The translations under genes were made by a program, and so were the position numbers. The notes beneath the pieces were generated by a model, which saw only the letters and a list, made by a program, of their open reading frames with translations, had not been told where the DNA came from and did no database searches. Below are positions 13,460 to 21,396 of a stretch of 64,000 bases of DNA, one piece after another; position 1 is the first letter of the stretch, and each line of letters opens with the position of its first letter. Origin of the DNA: Pseudomonadota bacterium (lineage in GTDB: Bacteria > Pseudomonadota > Gammaproteobacteria > Pseudomonadales > Oceanobacteraceae). The stretch covers positions 124,001 through 188,000 of the forward strand of contig JAIXHJ010000005.1 of NCBI GenBank assembly GCA_030145845.1, given 5' to 3'.

Positions 13460-13503
13460 CGCATAACAGAAAAGGCAGCGGATGCTGCCTTTTCTGTTAT
13501 GCG
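13460..13503. terminator. Long perfect hairpin between recN and fur
   Basis: A 20-bp perfect stem with a 4-base loop contains AGAAAAGGCAGC and its complement. It serves as a two-way terminator between convergent recN and fur. The T-run (TTTT) lies inside the stem rather than after it. Confidence 0.8.
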
Positions 13504-13523
13504 GATCTCTGATCAACGACCAG

Positions 13524-13931
13524 TCATTTTGCCTTACGGACGTAAAGCACCAGACTGTGATCAACCAGATCAAAACCGTGTTCTTCTGCAATTTCATGCT
13601 GCAGACGCTCGATCTGTTCGTTCGTGAACTCAATGACCGTACCATCTTCCACGTTCACCATATGATCGTGATGTTCACCACGGGCCAACTCGAAGACAGA
13701 ATGACCGCCATCAAAGTTATGACGGGTTACCAGACCGGCACTCTCAAACTGAGTCAGAACCCGGTACACAGTTGCCAGACCGACATCTTCGCCCGCTTCT
13801 ATCAGCGATTTATATACGTCTTCTGCGCTCATATGGGCGTCGGCATTGGTTTCCAGAATACTCAGGATCTTGACCCTGGGCAGAGTGACCTTAAGACCGG
13901 CCTTGCGCAGCTCCACGTTCTGATCGGACAT
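13524..13931 (-). CDS. fur: Ferric uptake regulator Fur, without cysteines
   Basis: Fur is the iron-responsive repressor. The 135 residues contain the winged helix (ATVYRVLTQFESAGLV), the metal-binding segment RHNFDGGHSVFEL and GEHHDHMV, and the dimerisation end FDLVDHSLVLYVRK. The protein has no cysteine at all, so the CxxC pair that binds structural zinc in E. coli Fur is absent; at that place it reads HHDHMVNVEDGTVIEF. P. aeruginosa Fur is also cysteine-poor, so this looks like a lineage trait. It is divergent from bamE. A Fur box before dps in this window is a plausible target. Confidence 0.96.
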   Translation of the reverse strand: MSDQNVELRKAGLKVTLPRVKILSILETNADAHMSAEDVYKSLIEAGEDVGLATVYRVLTQFESAGLVTRHNFDGGHSVFELARGEHHDHMVNVEDGTVIEFTNEQIERLQHEIAEEHGFDLVDHSLVLYVRKAK

Positions 13932-13947
13932 GGCTTTCCTCTAATAA

Positions 13948-13977
13948 TTTCACAGCTAACTGAATTATCGGTATTAT
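13948..13977 (+). promoter_or_regulatory. Probable bamE promoter
   Basis: TTTCAC (13948-13953) and TATTAT (13972-13977) are 18 bases apart in the fur-bamE divergent gap. This gives a start about 33 bases before the bamE TTG. Confidence 0.4.
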
Positions 13978-14016
13978 CGCCGCTCTAAGCAGTAACGCAA
14001 CTTAAGAGACGGCACC

Positions 14017-14424
14017 TTGATCAAGCGAACGCCAATTCTGACTATATTACTCGGTTTTGCAACCCTGACGGGCTGTGTATTTCCCGGGGTCTACAAACTG
14101 AATGTTCAGCAGGGCAATATCGTAACCACCGATATGCTGGCCCAGCTTGAACCAGGCATGTCTCAGCGCCAGGTCGCTTACGTTATGGGTAAGCCAGTGC
14201 TGAAGAACCCCTTTTCTGACAATCGCTGGGATTACATTTACACATTAGAAAAGCGGGATGAAATAGTAAAAAACTATAGAGTCAGTGTGTTTTTTGACAC
14301 AACCGGGAAATACACGCATTACGAAGGGAAATTACCCGATGAGGAATTCAGTGAAGAGGATCAGCTGAAATCCGTTCCTCAGGAAGAAAAACCGGTCAAT
14401 ACCATCAATACCGAAGCACTCTGA
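14017..14424 (+). CDS. bamE: Outer membrane assembly lipoprotein BamE (OmlA)
   Basis: BamE is a lipoprotein of the BAM complex that inserts beta-barrel proteins in the outer membrane. The 135-residue product has a short signal peptide with lipobox LTGC, then the SmpA/OmlA domain with GNIVTTDMLAQLEPGMSQ, QVAYVMGKPVL and NRWDYIYTLEKRDE. The acidic, low-complexity C-terminal tail is longer than in E. coli. The start is TTG with a weak AAGAG upstream. It is divergent from fur, as in pseudomonads. Confidence 0.93.
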   Translation: MIKRTPILTILLGFATLTGCVFPGVYKLNVQQGNIVTTDMLAQLEPGMSQRQVAYVMGKPVLKNPFSDNRWDYIYTLEKRDEIVKNYRVSVFFDTTGKYTHYEGKLPDEEFSEEDQLKSVPQEEKPVNTINTEAL

Positions 14425-14459
14425 TCCGCCCGGCACAGCCCGGGCTGTGCCCTTCCGGT

Positions 14460-14753
14460 TTACTTCTGCGCCTTCGCCGCCCGGTTTGCTCTGGCCTGTT
14501 TCGGATCAATCAGCAACGGCCGGTAAATCTCCACCCGGTCACCTTCCCGCAGCACATCGGTTTCCGGCGTTCTGGTCGCCTTACCGAAAATACCGAATCT
14601 GGCGTCCGTCAGATCCAGCTCCGGAAACTCAGTTTCAATTCCTGACTGCTTCACTGCATCCAGCAATGTGGTGCCGGCTTCGACTTCCAGTGCCAGGATT
14701 TTCTGTTTATGCGGCAGCGCATATGCGACTTCAACATTGATCATGTCAGCCAT
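14460..14753 (-). CDS. RnfH/RatB family protein
   Basis: This is a 97-residue member of the RnfH (UPF0125, RatB) family with a ubiquitin-like fold. It contains INVEVAYALPHKQKILALEV, DARFGIFGKAT and LREGDRVEIYRPLLIDP, all typical. The biochemical role of the family is not settled. It overlaps the end of ratA by 8 bases, as in the E. coli ratA-ratB pair, so translation is coupled. Confidence 0.92.
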   Translation of the reverse strand: MADMINVEVAYALPHKQKILALEVEAGTTLLDAVKQSGIETEFPELDLTDARFGIFGKATRTPETDVLREGDRVEIYRPLLIDPKQARANRAAKAQK

Positions 14754-15177
14754 AAATTTCTTTCGCCCGTTTCACAAATGCATCAACCATCATATTGGCA
14801 ACCTGCTTAAAAACCGCCCCCAGGGCAACACCTGCCAGCCGGTTTGCCACTTCAAATTCCATATCCAGCGATACTTTACAGGCTTCATCGGACAGCGGCT
14901 GAAAATGCCACACCCCCTCAAAGCGGGTAAACGGACCATCCAGCAGTTTCATTTCCATCCTTTGCGGCCGCACCAGCGTATTATGGGTACTGAAGCTCTG
15001 ATTGACCCCGGCTTTGGCGATGGTCAGCGTGGCTTCGATAAAGTCATCACCTTCGGCAATCACTTCCGTCGCTTTGCAGCCCTGCAGAAATTCCGGATAG
15101 CGCCGGACGTCGTTGACCAGATCAAACATCTGCTCAGCACTGTGCATTACCAGCGCACTGCGGCTTACTGTGGTCAT
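14746..15177 (-). CDS. ratA: Type II toxin-antitoxin family protein RatA (START-like)
   Basis: RatA is a small START/coenzyme Q-binding-domain protein. In E. coli it was described as inhibiting 70S ribosome assembly, while relatives bind ubiquinone (COQ10). The chosen start gives 143 residues beginning MTTVSRSALV and aligning with E. coli RatA, with HSAEQMFDLVNDVRRYPEFL and LDGPFTRFEGVWHFQPL. GGAGGA lies 12 bases before this ATG, a little far; an in-frame start 14 codons upstream is less family-like. It lies between an NSS transporter and rnfH. Confidence 0.92.
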   Translation of the reverse strand: MTTVSRSALVMHSAEQMFDLVNDVRRYPEFLQGCKATEVIAEGDDFIEATLTIAKAGVNQSFSTHNTLVRPQRMEMKLLDGPFTRFEGVWHFQPLSDEACKVSLDMEFEVANRLAGVALGAVFKQVANMMVDAFVKRAKEIYG

Positions 15178-15199
15178 TCGCTTATGAATCCTCCGCCTG

Positions 15200-16552
15200 T
15201 CAGGAAAGGCCTTTGACAAATATCAGCAGAATTGCCAGTGGTGACAGGTAGCGGAGCATAAAGCGCCACACCGTAAACACCCGGTGGTCAGCGACATTGA
15301 GTTCACCTTCTGCATCTTCACGGCGCATGTACCAGCCGACGAAAATGGCTATCGCCATCCCACCCAGCGGCATCATAAGGTTGGACGTGAGAAAGTCCAG
15401 ATTATCGAAGAAAGTTCCTTTCAGGAACGTGACTTCAGACCATTCATTGAAAGACAGCACCGTACCGACGCCAATCAGCCACGCCAGCAGGCAGACAATA
15501 AAAGTTGCACGGCCACGGCTGACGCCCTTTTCAACCGCCCAGGCAACCGCCGGCTCCGCGATCGAGATCGCAGAGCTCCAGGCGGCAATAGCCACCAGAA
15601 CAAAGAAAGCGGTACCAATGAGAGTGCCACCCGGCAGGGCGCCAAAAGCAATCGGCAGCGTCTGGAACATCAGCCCCGGTCCTGCCGCCGGCTCCAGGCC
15701 GTTGGAAAAGACTATCGGGAAGATAATCAGGCCGGCGACCAGCGCCACCAGCGTATCAAGAAAGGCGACAGTAAAGATGGTTCTGGTCAGCGAGGCCTCC
15801 GCCGGCATATAAGCGCCATAAGTCATAATCGCTCCCATACCCAGGCTGAGAGTGAAGAAAGAATGCCCGAGCGCCACCACAATGCTGTCTGCATTCAGTT
15901 TGCTGGCATCAAACGAAAACAGGAAATTCCAGCCCTGCACAAATCCCGGTGTGGTAATGGCGTAACCCAGCAGCATAATCAGCATCACAAACAGCAGCGG
16001 CATCAGCAGCCGCACACCATCCTCAAGGCCGTGCTTTACGCCCCGGGCGATTACGCCACCGGTCATGATCATAAACAGGGTGTGCAGTCCCAGCAGCGTC
16101 CAGGGATCAGCCAGCAGGCCACTGAAAGACGCCGCCGCGGTGTCCGCATCGGCACCACTGAACTCCCCTGAGGCCATCTTACCGATATACGCCAGTGTCC
16201 AGCCGGCAATCACACTATAGAACGACAGGATAAAGAAGCCGGATACCGCTCCCATCCAGCCGATACCGGAAAACACCGCCGGTGCCTGCTGCTCCTTTGC
16301 CTCAGCCTGCATCGTGTGAATGGGGCTCATGCGTCCGCGCCGGCCCAGCAGAACCTCAGCAATCATCACGGGAACGCCGGCCACCAGAATACAGACCAGA
16401 TACATGAGCACAAACGCACCACCACCATTCTCGCCAGTGATGTAAGGAAATTTCCAGATATTGCCCAGACCCACAGCAGACCCCGTTGCTGCCAGAATAA
16501 ACGTCCAGCGGCTCCCCCAGATACCGTGCATTCCCCGTTTGTTGCTAGCCAT
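15200..16552 (-). CDS. Sodium-dependent transporter, NSS/SNF family
   Basis: This is a 450-residue inner-membrane symporter of the neurotransmitter:sodium symporter (LeuT-like) family, which brings in amino acids or related solutes with sodium. The first membrane helix carries the family signature [20 protein letters not shown], and about eleven to twelve hydrophobic segments follow. ATG 16552 gives the normal family N-terminus ([19 protein letters not shown]). Substrate cannot be told from sequence. It is divergent from smpB and is an extra gene between ratA and smpB compared with pseudomonads. Confidence 0.93.
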   Translation of the reverse strand: MASNKRGMHGIWGSRWTFILAATGSAVGLGNIWKFPYITGENGGGAFVLMYLVCILVAGVPVMIAEVLLGRRGRMSPIHTMQAEAKEQQAPAVFSGIGWMGAVSGFFILSFYSVIAGWTLAYIGKMASGEFSGADADTAAASFSGLLADPWTLLGLHTLFMIMTGGVIARGVKHGLEDGVRLLMPLLFVMLIMLLGYAITTPGFVQGWNFLFSFDASKLNADSIVVALGHSFFTLSLGMGAIMTYGAYMPAEASLTRTIFTVAFLDTLVALVAGLIIFPIVFSNGLEPAAGPGLMFQTLPIAFGALPGGTLIGTAFFVLVAIAAWSSAISIAEPAVAWAVEKGVSRGRATFIVCLLAWLIGVGTVLSFNEWSEVTFLKGTFFDNLDFLTSNLMMPLGGMAIAIFVGWYMRREDAEGELNVADHRVFTVWRFMLRYLSPLAILLIFVKGLS

Positions 16553-16655
16553 GTATTCTTCTTCCCCGTACAAGTTCGGGGTATTGTCGGTAATTTGGCC
16601 AGCAGCCTCAACCCGGCAGACCTCTGCGCATCTGCCTTTTCGACAATTGCTCGGG

Positions 16656-16661
16656 TATAAT
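16656..16661 (+). promoter_or_regulatory. -10 box immediately before smpB
   Basis: A perfect TATAAT ends 6 bases before the smpB ATG, so transcription would begin at or next to the start codon. No good -35 element is seen at 16-18 bases upstream. Confidence 0.55.
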
Positions 16662-16667
16662 GCCGGA

Positions 16668-17147
16668 ATGAGTAAAAAGAAATCCAAAGCCCCCAGCGGT
16701 ACCATTGCGGTCAATAAAAAGGCCCGCCATGATTATTTTCTGGAAGACAAAACCGAAGCCGGACTGGCACTGACCGGTTGGGAAGTGAAGTCACTGCGTG
16801 CCGGCAAATGCCAGCTGCTGGACTCTTACATTGATTTTCACAAAGGCGAAGCCTGGCTGACCGGTGCTCTGATTACGCCACTGGCACAGGCTTCCACCCA
16901 CATGGTGACCGAGCCACGCCGGGCACGTAAGCTGTTACTGCACAAGCGTGAACTGGAACGGCTGGAACAGAAGATTCAGGCCAAAGGCTATACCTGTGTG
17001 TGTACCGCCCTCTACTGGAAAGGACCTTACGTCAAGGCCGAAATTGCGCTGGCGAAAGGTAAGCAGAGTCACGACAAACGTGATACAGCCAAAGACCGCG
17101 ACTGGGCCAAGCAGAAAGAACGCATCATGAAGCATTCGGTACGCTGA
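16668..17147 (+). CDS. smpB: SsrA-binding protein SmpB
   Basis: SmpB binds tmRNA and brings it to stalled ribosomes for trans-translation. The 159 residues contain [40 protein letters not shown] and the basic tail with [15 protein letters not shown]. The start at 16668 matches the family N-terminus. There is no Shine-Dalgarno, and a TATAAT box directly precedes the ATG, which suggests a leaderless mRNA. Its RNA partner ssrA lies 105 bases downstream on the same strand. Confidence 0.97.
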   Translation: MSKKKSKAPSGTIAVNKKARHDYFLEDKTEAGLALTGWEVKSLRAGKCQLLDSYIDFHKGEAWLTGALITPLAQASTHMVTEPRRARKLLLHKRELERLEQKIQAKGYTCVCTALYWKGPYVKAEIALAKGKQSHDKRDTAKDRDWAKQKERIMKHSVR

Positions 17148-17190
17148 TATAGCCGCACGGATGTGTTAGAATGAAATGACTTCCGGGGCC

Positions 17191-17219
17191 TTGAAATACC
17201 TGTTCAGGGTCCATATATA
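17191..17219 (+). promoter_or_regulatory. ssrA promoter
   Basis: TTGAAA (17191-17196) and TATATA (17214-17219) are spaced by exactly 17 bases. Transcription would start near 17226, about 27 bases before the mature tmRNA 5' end. Confidence 0.8.
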
Positions 17220-17252
17220 GGAAGTACGCCGTAGCCGGCAGTGAAAGAATTC

Positions 17253-17611
17253 GGGGATGATCAGGATTCGACGCTGATTACAAAGCTATGGGTGCATGCC
17301 GAGAGGGTATAGCGATCTCGTAAATCAACGTTATACATAGTTATAGTCGCAAACGACGAAAACTACGCACTAGCGGCTTAAGCCCGCTTACCTCAGAACC
17401 CGGGCGCCTGTAGCTGGGGGACGAGGGCACCGTCTTACAGGCTCGCCTGGCTGGCTTCGCTCGGAGCTAAAAAGGCTAAACTTTAATCGAGCTCGTTCCG
17501 AACACCCTGCCCCTCGGGTCGTGACGAACTAAATCAATAGAGACGGCTAAGCATGTAGATCCTCTAGTGGAGGATTGGCGGACGCGGGTTCAAATCCCGC
17601 CATCTCCACCA
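17253..17611 (+). ncRNA. ssrA: Transfer-messenger RNA (tmRNA)
   Basis: tmRNA rescues stalled ribosomes and tags the unfinished protein. The mature RNA runs from GGGGATG at 17253, which pairs with CATCTCC at 17601-17607, to the encoded CCA at 17609-17611, giving 359 nt. The T-arm GCGGGTTCAAATCCCGC is just before the acceptor stem. The tag frame at 17349-17381 reads ANDENYALAA then TAA, the standard gammaproteobacterial degradation tag. It lies downstream of smpB with its own promoter and terminator. Confidence 0.98.
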
Positions 17612-17616
17612 ATACA

Positions 17617-17648
17617 AAACCCCTGATGCCCACATCAGGGGTTTTTTT
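17617..17648 (+). terminator. ssrA terminator
   Basis: ACCCCTGATG and CATCAGGGGT pair around a 4-base loop, followed by seven Ts, six bases after the tmRNA CCA end. Variants of this hairpin recur downstream in the repeat array. Confidence 0.9.
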
Positions 17649-17752
17649 ATTGGCCGAAGAAAGTGATTCTGAATTCTCATCGTCCCGGGTTCCGTCAAGC
17701 CTGCGGGACAACAGCGGAGGAACGACGCTGGTCAATCCCGCCCACAAACGAG

Positions 17753-17788
17753 AAAGGCCCTGACCGCATTTTGGTCAGGGCCTTTTTT
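17753..17788 (+). terminator. Second terminator in the ssrA downstream array
   Basis: AAAGGCCCTGACC pairs with GGTCAGGGCCTTT around a 7-base loop, and a T-run follows. It occupies the position that the ssrA-type terminator has in the other repeat units but has a different stem. Confidence 0.8.
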
Positions 17789-17916
17789 GTTTTAACCGAC
17801 GAAGTGATTCTGAATTCTCATAGTTTCGGGTTCGCCAGATTGCCGGGAGCAATCTGTACCGCCGCAGGCGCCCGAAGGGGATGGGCCATGGATGGCCCGG
17901 AGTGCAATCCCGCCAT

Positions 17917-17944
17917 CCCCTGATGCTCGCATCAGGGGTTTTTT
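17917..17944 (+). terminator. Third terminator in the ssrA downstream array
   Basis: CCCCTGATGC and GCATCAGGGG form a stem followed by six Ts. The stem is nearly identical to the ssrA terminator and lies directly after a CAATCCCGCCAT sequence that copies the tmRNA 3' arm. Confidence 0.8.
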
Positions 17945-18173
17945 ATTGGCCGAAGAAAGTGATTCTGAATTCTCATAGTCCCGGGTTCCGTCGAGCCTGC
18001 GGGACAGCAGCAGAGGAACGACGCTGGTCAACCCCAGCATATTTCCACCAACACAGAACCCCTGACGCCCGCGGCAGGGGCTGATCGGCCGACGATCAAG
18101 ACCCTGAATGCTTACAGCTCCGGTTAAGGGCCCAGCCGGAAACAGATTAATGAGGTCATCGTCTGCTCCGGAC

Positions 18174-18206
18174 AATAAAAAAGGGCCTGACGGCCCTTTC
18201 TTATTG
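18174..18206. terminator. Terminator after the GlyGly-CTERM remnant
   Basis: AAGGGCC and GGCCCTT pair around TGAC. The minus-strand side continues into TTTTTTATT, so it mainly ends the minus-strand gene at 18221; the plus side also has TTTCTT. Confidence 0.8.
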
Positions 18207-18220
18207 CTTATCTGTCCGCC

Positions 18221-19024
18221 TCAGTGTTTGCGGCGACGGGTAGCAAAACCCAGCAGACCCAACAGGCCGAAGCTCAGGAAGCCCAGCGCACCACCGTGAT
18301 CCGAATCCAGATCAGCACTGTTGCTGTAGCTGATGATTCCTTCGCGGTTTTCTTCATCCAGATTCAGGGCGGAACCTGAAACAAACCAGCTCAGAGTGTC
18401 AATAATCGGATTTCCTTCTGAATCAGTAATCGGATTTCCTTCTGAATCAAGTTCCTCTTTAGTGCCGTTATAAACAGCGTACAATGCCGTACCCGCCGGG
18501 TTTGCACGCAGCTGAGATTCAGCTTCTTCATCGTCTTCCGGATTGTTCAGATCGGTCGGATTACCGGCCAGCAATGCCAGCGGCAGGTAGCTGTCGCCGG
18601 AATCCAGGGTACCGGTCACGTACAGATCCAGATCCACAGCACCGCCCAGCTGATCATACACATTGCTCTGGGTACCCCAGGCAACGATATAAGCATCCGG
18701 GTTCTGACAGGTGTCATTGGTTTCCCAGGTTTCACCGGCCGTACAGGTGCTTTCACTGCCAGGCATGGCGACAATACGCGGTTCCTTAACGGTCACGGTT
18801 GTGTCATCAATATTCGACAGGTTTTCAGCACTGGTCCAGGTCACACCACCGTCAAAGCTGCGACGGACATAGAAGTTGTAGTTTTCCATGTCAGTGTATT
18901 TGGCCAAGGCTGCATCCGGCGTATAGGTATAGCCCAGAAAGATGGTGTCACCACGGATAGCGCCACGGTGAGCACGGGCATCGTGAACGATGCCTGGCCG
19001 GAACGCACGCCTTATTTCGCCCAT
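18221..19024 (-). pseudogene. C-terminal remnant of a GlyGly-CTERM surface protein (choice-of-anchor O-like)
   Basis: The open frame encodes 267 residues, but it looks like only the end of a larger exported protein. There is no signal peptide or ribosome-binding site. An Asp-box (SFDGGVTWTS) of the sialidase/BNR type lies near residue 60, followed by an Asp/Glu-rich region with the repeat ITDSEGNPI. The C-terminus is a Gly-Gly motif, a hydrophobic helix and RRRKH, as in rhombosortase substrates. Homology seems to end at a palindrome (18977-18994); upstream codons belong to the antisense of the neighbouring remnant. The family name is from memory of similar proteins and is moderately sure. Confidence 0.6.
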
Positions 19025-19858
19025 GAAATGGTGGGGTCCAACAGCTGGCTGCTGGATGTGCTGGGTGAGTTCCGCGAGGAACTGGGCCTGGCGGACGTCA
19101 GCACTGAAGAAGGCTTTGCGGAAAAAGCTCAGCTGACCCGGGATTTCCTCAGTAGCGCCGCCACGCTGGGCATGAGTGGTACCTCCATAACCGGCGACGT
19201 TTTATCTTTCGACCTGACCATCACCAACCACGCCGGACATAAGCTGCCGACCAGCTTCCCTGCCCGCCGTATGTGGCTGGGCGTCACGGTTACCGATGCC
19301 GGCGGCAATGAAGTGTTCAGCAGCGGTATCCCGGATGAAAATTATCGTCTCAGCGTGGATGAAGTCTACGCCGGCGAGGCCTGCCTCACTGAACACAAAG
19401 AGGATACTTTTGATTCCTCACAGTGTTATATGCCTCACATTGATGTCGTGACCGATGCCAGCCAGGTGCCGATTTATGAAGTGGTACTGGGCGCAACGGA
19501 TGGCCACATTACGCATATCCTGCTGTACGCAGACGAGCGCCTGAAAGATAACCGCATTCCGCCCGCCGGCTTCGATAATGCAACGGCCGATGAGGACATC
19601 GACCCGGTCGGAACCGACAGCGACGCTGACTTCAATAATGCCGGCAGCGGCAGCGATACTGTCAGCTATCAGCTGACACTGCCGTCGTCCTATCAGGCTC
19701 CGCTGAGTATTCAGGCGACACTGTATTACCAGAGCATCCGCCCGAGCTTTGTTGACGGCATGCATGGTGAACATGAGTTCATTGATCACTTCCGCAGTAT
19801 TACTGCCGTCAAACCGCCGACAGCAGAAGTAATGGCTGAAGTCAGTCAGAGTCTGTAA
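18968..19858 (+). pseudogene. C-terminal remnant of a multiheme cytochrome c-like protein
   Basis: The open frame encodes 296 residues. The segment DLTITNHAGHKLPTSFPARR followed by MWLGVTVTD is characteristic of the C-terminal, non-heme domain of periplasmic multiheme cytochromes. No CxxCH motif, signal peptide or ribosome-binding site is present, so the heme-binding N-terminal part is missing. The frame begins at the palindromic junction with the head-to-head remnant on the other strand. It ends at a strong terminator. It is probably not functional as it stands, and expression from the GTG at 18968 cannot be excluded. Confidence 0.6.
18977..18994. repeat. 18-bp palindrome at the junction of two gene remnants
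   Basis: GGCATCGT and ACGATGCC flank the dinucleotide GA. Read in the two coding directions it gives GIVND-A and GIVHD-A. It marks the point where the minus-strand remnant and the plus-strand remnant meet head to head. Confidence 0.75.
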
Positions 19859-19871
19859 GCAAGCCCACCTT

Positions 19872-19915
19872 AAAAAGATGGCCCGGAGCAACCGCTGCCG
19901 GGCCATCTTTTTTTA
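19872..19915 (+). terminator. Terminator after the cytochrome-like remnant
   Basis: A 15-bp stem (19872-19886 with 19898-19912) containing GATGGCCCGG is flanked by an A-run and a T-run. Confidence 0.9.
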
Positions 19916-19982
19916 TACATGCAATCCTGTTATCCCCTACTAGACTTAAGGCAACTGCATCAGAACAGTGGATAACAGATTT

Positions 19983-21269
19983 ATGAATGCCCAACGAAAA
20001 CTGATCATTGCATCAGCTCTCCCCGCTCTGCTCACCCTGATTGTTATTATTGTCAAAGCGGTTATCGATATGTTCGCCCAGCGCGATTATCTGGTCGACA
20101 GCCTCAGCAGCAAAATTGCCGCCATGCAGGCAGTACCCGATGAAAATACGCTGCGGACTCTGGTCACTCAGGAATGGGAAACCATATTTTACGCCAAAGC
20201 CGAAGTGGCAATTCCGGTGCTGATTGTGCTGTCCCTGATTCTGGTGGTGGTTGCCCTCGCCAGTGTTAAACGCATTACCGCCGGTCTGAATAAACTGACC
20301 GAAGGGGTCATAAAAATCGCGGACCCCGCCACCCCGCTGTCATACCGTGTCGCCGCCAAAGACATGAACGAACTGCATATGCTGGGTGACGGCCTGAACC
20401 GCTTTATGGACCGGATTGAATCCACGGTACAGGGCATTAACGAAGTGTCAGACGGACTCACCGGCAGCGCCACCACACTGCAGAAAAATGCTGACGGCAA
20501 TACCACCAATGCCGAAAATCTGACACGCATTATGGATAATGTGGCGGCGGCCACCAATGAACTGATTACCGCTTCCAGTGATATCGCCCGCAATGTGCAG
20601 GAAGCCCACAATCAGGTTGCAGACGTCGACCGCGACGGTAAAACCCTGAGCAATGATATCCGTGCGCTCAACAGCCAGTTTAACGACCTGACCGGCATCA
20701 TCGACCGCACTTCCGGTGACGTCGGAAACCTCAGCGAGCAGGTCGATGGTATTTACGGCATTCTGCAGACCATTCAGGGCATCGCCGAACAGACCAACCT
20801 GCTGGCACTGAATGCCGCCATTGAAGCAGCCCGGGCCGGTGAACAGGGACGTGGTTTTGCCGTGGTCGCCGACGAAGTGAGGAATCTGGCCAGCAAAACC
20901 CAGAGCAGTACCGGTGAAATTCAGAATCTGATCGAAAACCTCAAACAGAGTGCCGGCCGTTCCATTGAAGCCATGAGCTCCAGTAATGAAGCCAGCCGTT
21001 CCATGTCAGAAGCTTTTGCCAGCGCCAATGACCGTATTCTGAAGCTGTTTGAGCGGCTCAACGAAGTCAACAACCTCAATGCCGGCATTGCTGCAGCCAG
21101 CGAACAGCAGAGCACGGTCATTGAAAGCATCAGTCATGAAATGCGCACTGCGCATCAGATCTCTGATAAAACCCGCAGCTCAGCCCTGTCCACCGGCGAG
21201 AAATCCAGCGAACTTACCAGTCTGGCAAACCGCCTGAACGATATGATGGCCAGGTTCAGAACCCGCTGA
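19983..21269 (+). CDS. Methyl-accepting chemotaxis protein with a small periplasmic domain
   Basis: This membrane chemoreceptor signals through CheW and CheA. It has a first membrane helix (about residues 8-25), a short periplasmic loop of roughly 55 residues, a second helix ([19 protein letters not shown]), a HAMP-like linker and a signalling coiled coil. The conserved hairpin tip contains [20 protein letters not shown] and [18 protein letters not shown] 19983 is chosen over an upstream GTG because GGAT lies closer to it; this gives 428 residues. The small sensor region gives no ligand clue. The che genes at the end of the window could serve it. Confidence 0.92.
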   Translation: MNAQRKLIIASALPALLTLIVIIVKAVIDMFAQRDYLVDSLSSKIAAMQAVPDENTLRTLVTQEWETIFYAKAEVAIPVLIVLSLILVVVALASVKRITAGLNKLTEGVIKIADPATPLSYRVAAKDMNELHMLGDGLNRFMDRIESTVQGINEVSDGLTGSATTLQKNADGNTTNAENLTRIMDNVAAATNELITASSDIARNVQEAHNQVADVDRDGKTLSNDIRALNSQFNDLTGIIDRTSGDVGNLSEQVDGIYGILQTIQGIAEQTNLLALNAAIEAARAGEQGRGFAVVADEVRNLASKTQSSTGEIQNLIENLKQSAGRSIEAMSSSNEASRSMSEAFASANDRILKLFERLNEVNNLNAGIAAASEQQSTVIESISHEMRTAHQISDKTRSSALSTGEKSSELTSLANRLNDMMARFRTR

Positions 21270-21358
21270 CCTCTCTTTACCTGCAGGTAATATTCCCGTC
21301 CTGCAGAGTCAATTGCCCCGGCCCCCAGGGTCAAGCCCGCAGACGCCCGGCGGTATAT

Positions 21359-21386
21359 CTTTCTGTCTATAACAACAAACAGAAAG
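21359..21386. repeat. Inverted repeat overlapping the ribosome-binding region of the FAD dehydrogenase gene
   Basis: CTTTCTGT (21359-21366) and ACAGAAAG (21379-21386) are perfectly complementary across 12 bases. The right arm contains the AAAG used as ribosome-binding site for the ATG at 21397. It may be an operator or an mRNA hairpin controlling translation. Confidence 0.4.
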
Positions 21387-21396
21387 AGCCCGCCCT

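Larger units (their letters stand above)
17590..18085. repeat. Degenerate repeat array built from the ssrA 3' end, terminator and spacer
   Basis: The block from the ssrA terminator through about 17739 recurs at about 17936-18035 with roughly 95% identity over some 95 bases (shared core GAAAGTGATTCTGAATTCTC). A shorter copy lies at 17789-17824. Copies are preceded by CAATCCCGCC-like sequence resembling the tmRNA T-arm, and at about 18033-18085 a decayed copy includes a CCACCA end and a broken terminator stem. The pattern resembles successive att-site duplications from elements integrating at ssrA. No integrase remains, and frames in this stretch look spurious. Confidence 0.8.

Noticed and set aside
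17547-18175. Minus-strand frames across the ssrA tail, such as one with MAGFEPASANPPL
   Set aside because: They are translations of tmRNA and its repeated downstream spacer. This is a well-known kind of spurious protein annotation and has no start signals.
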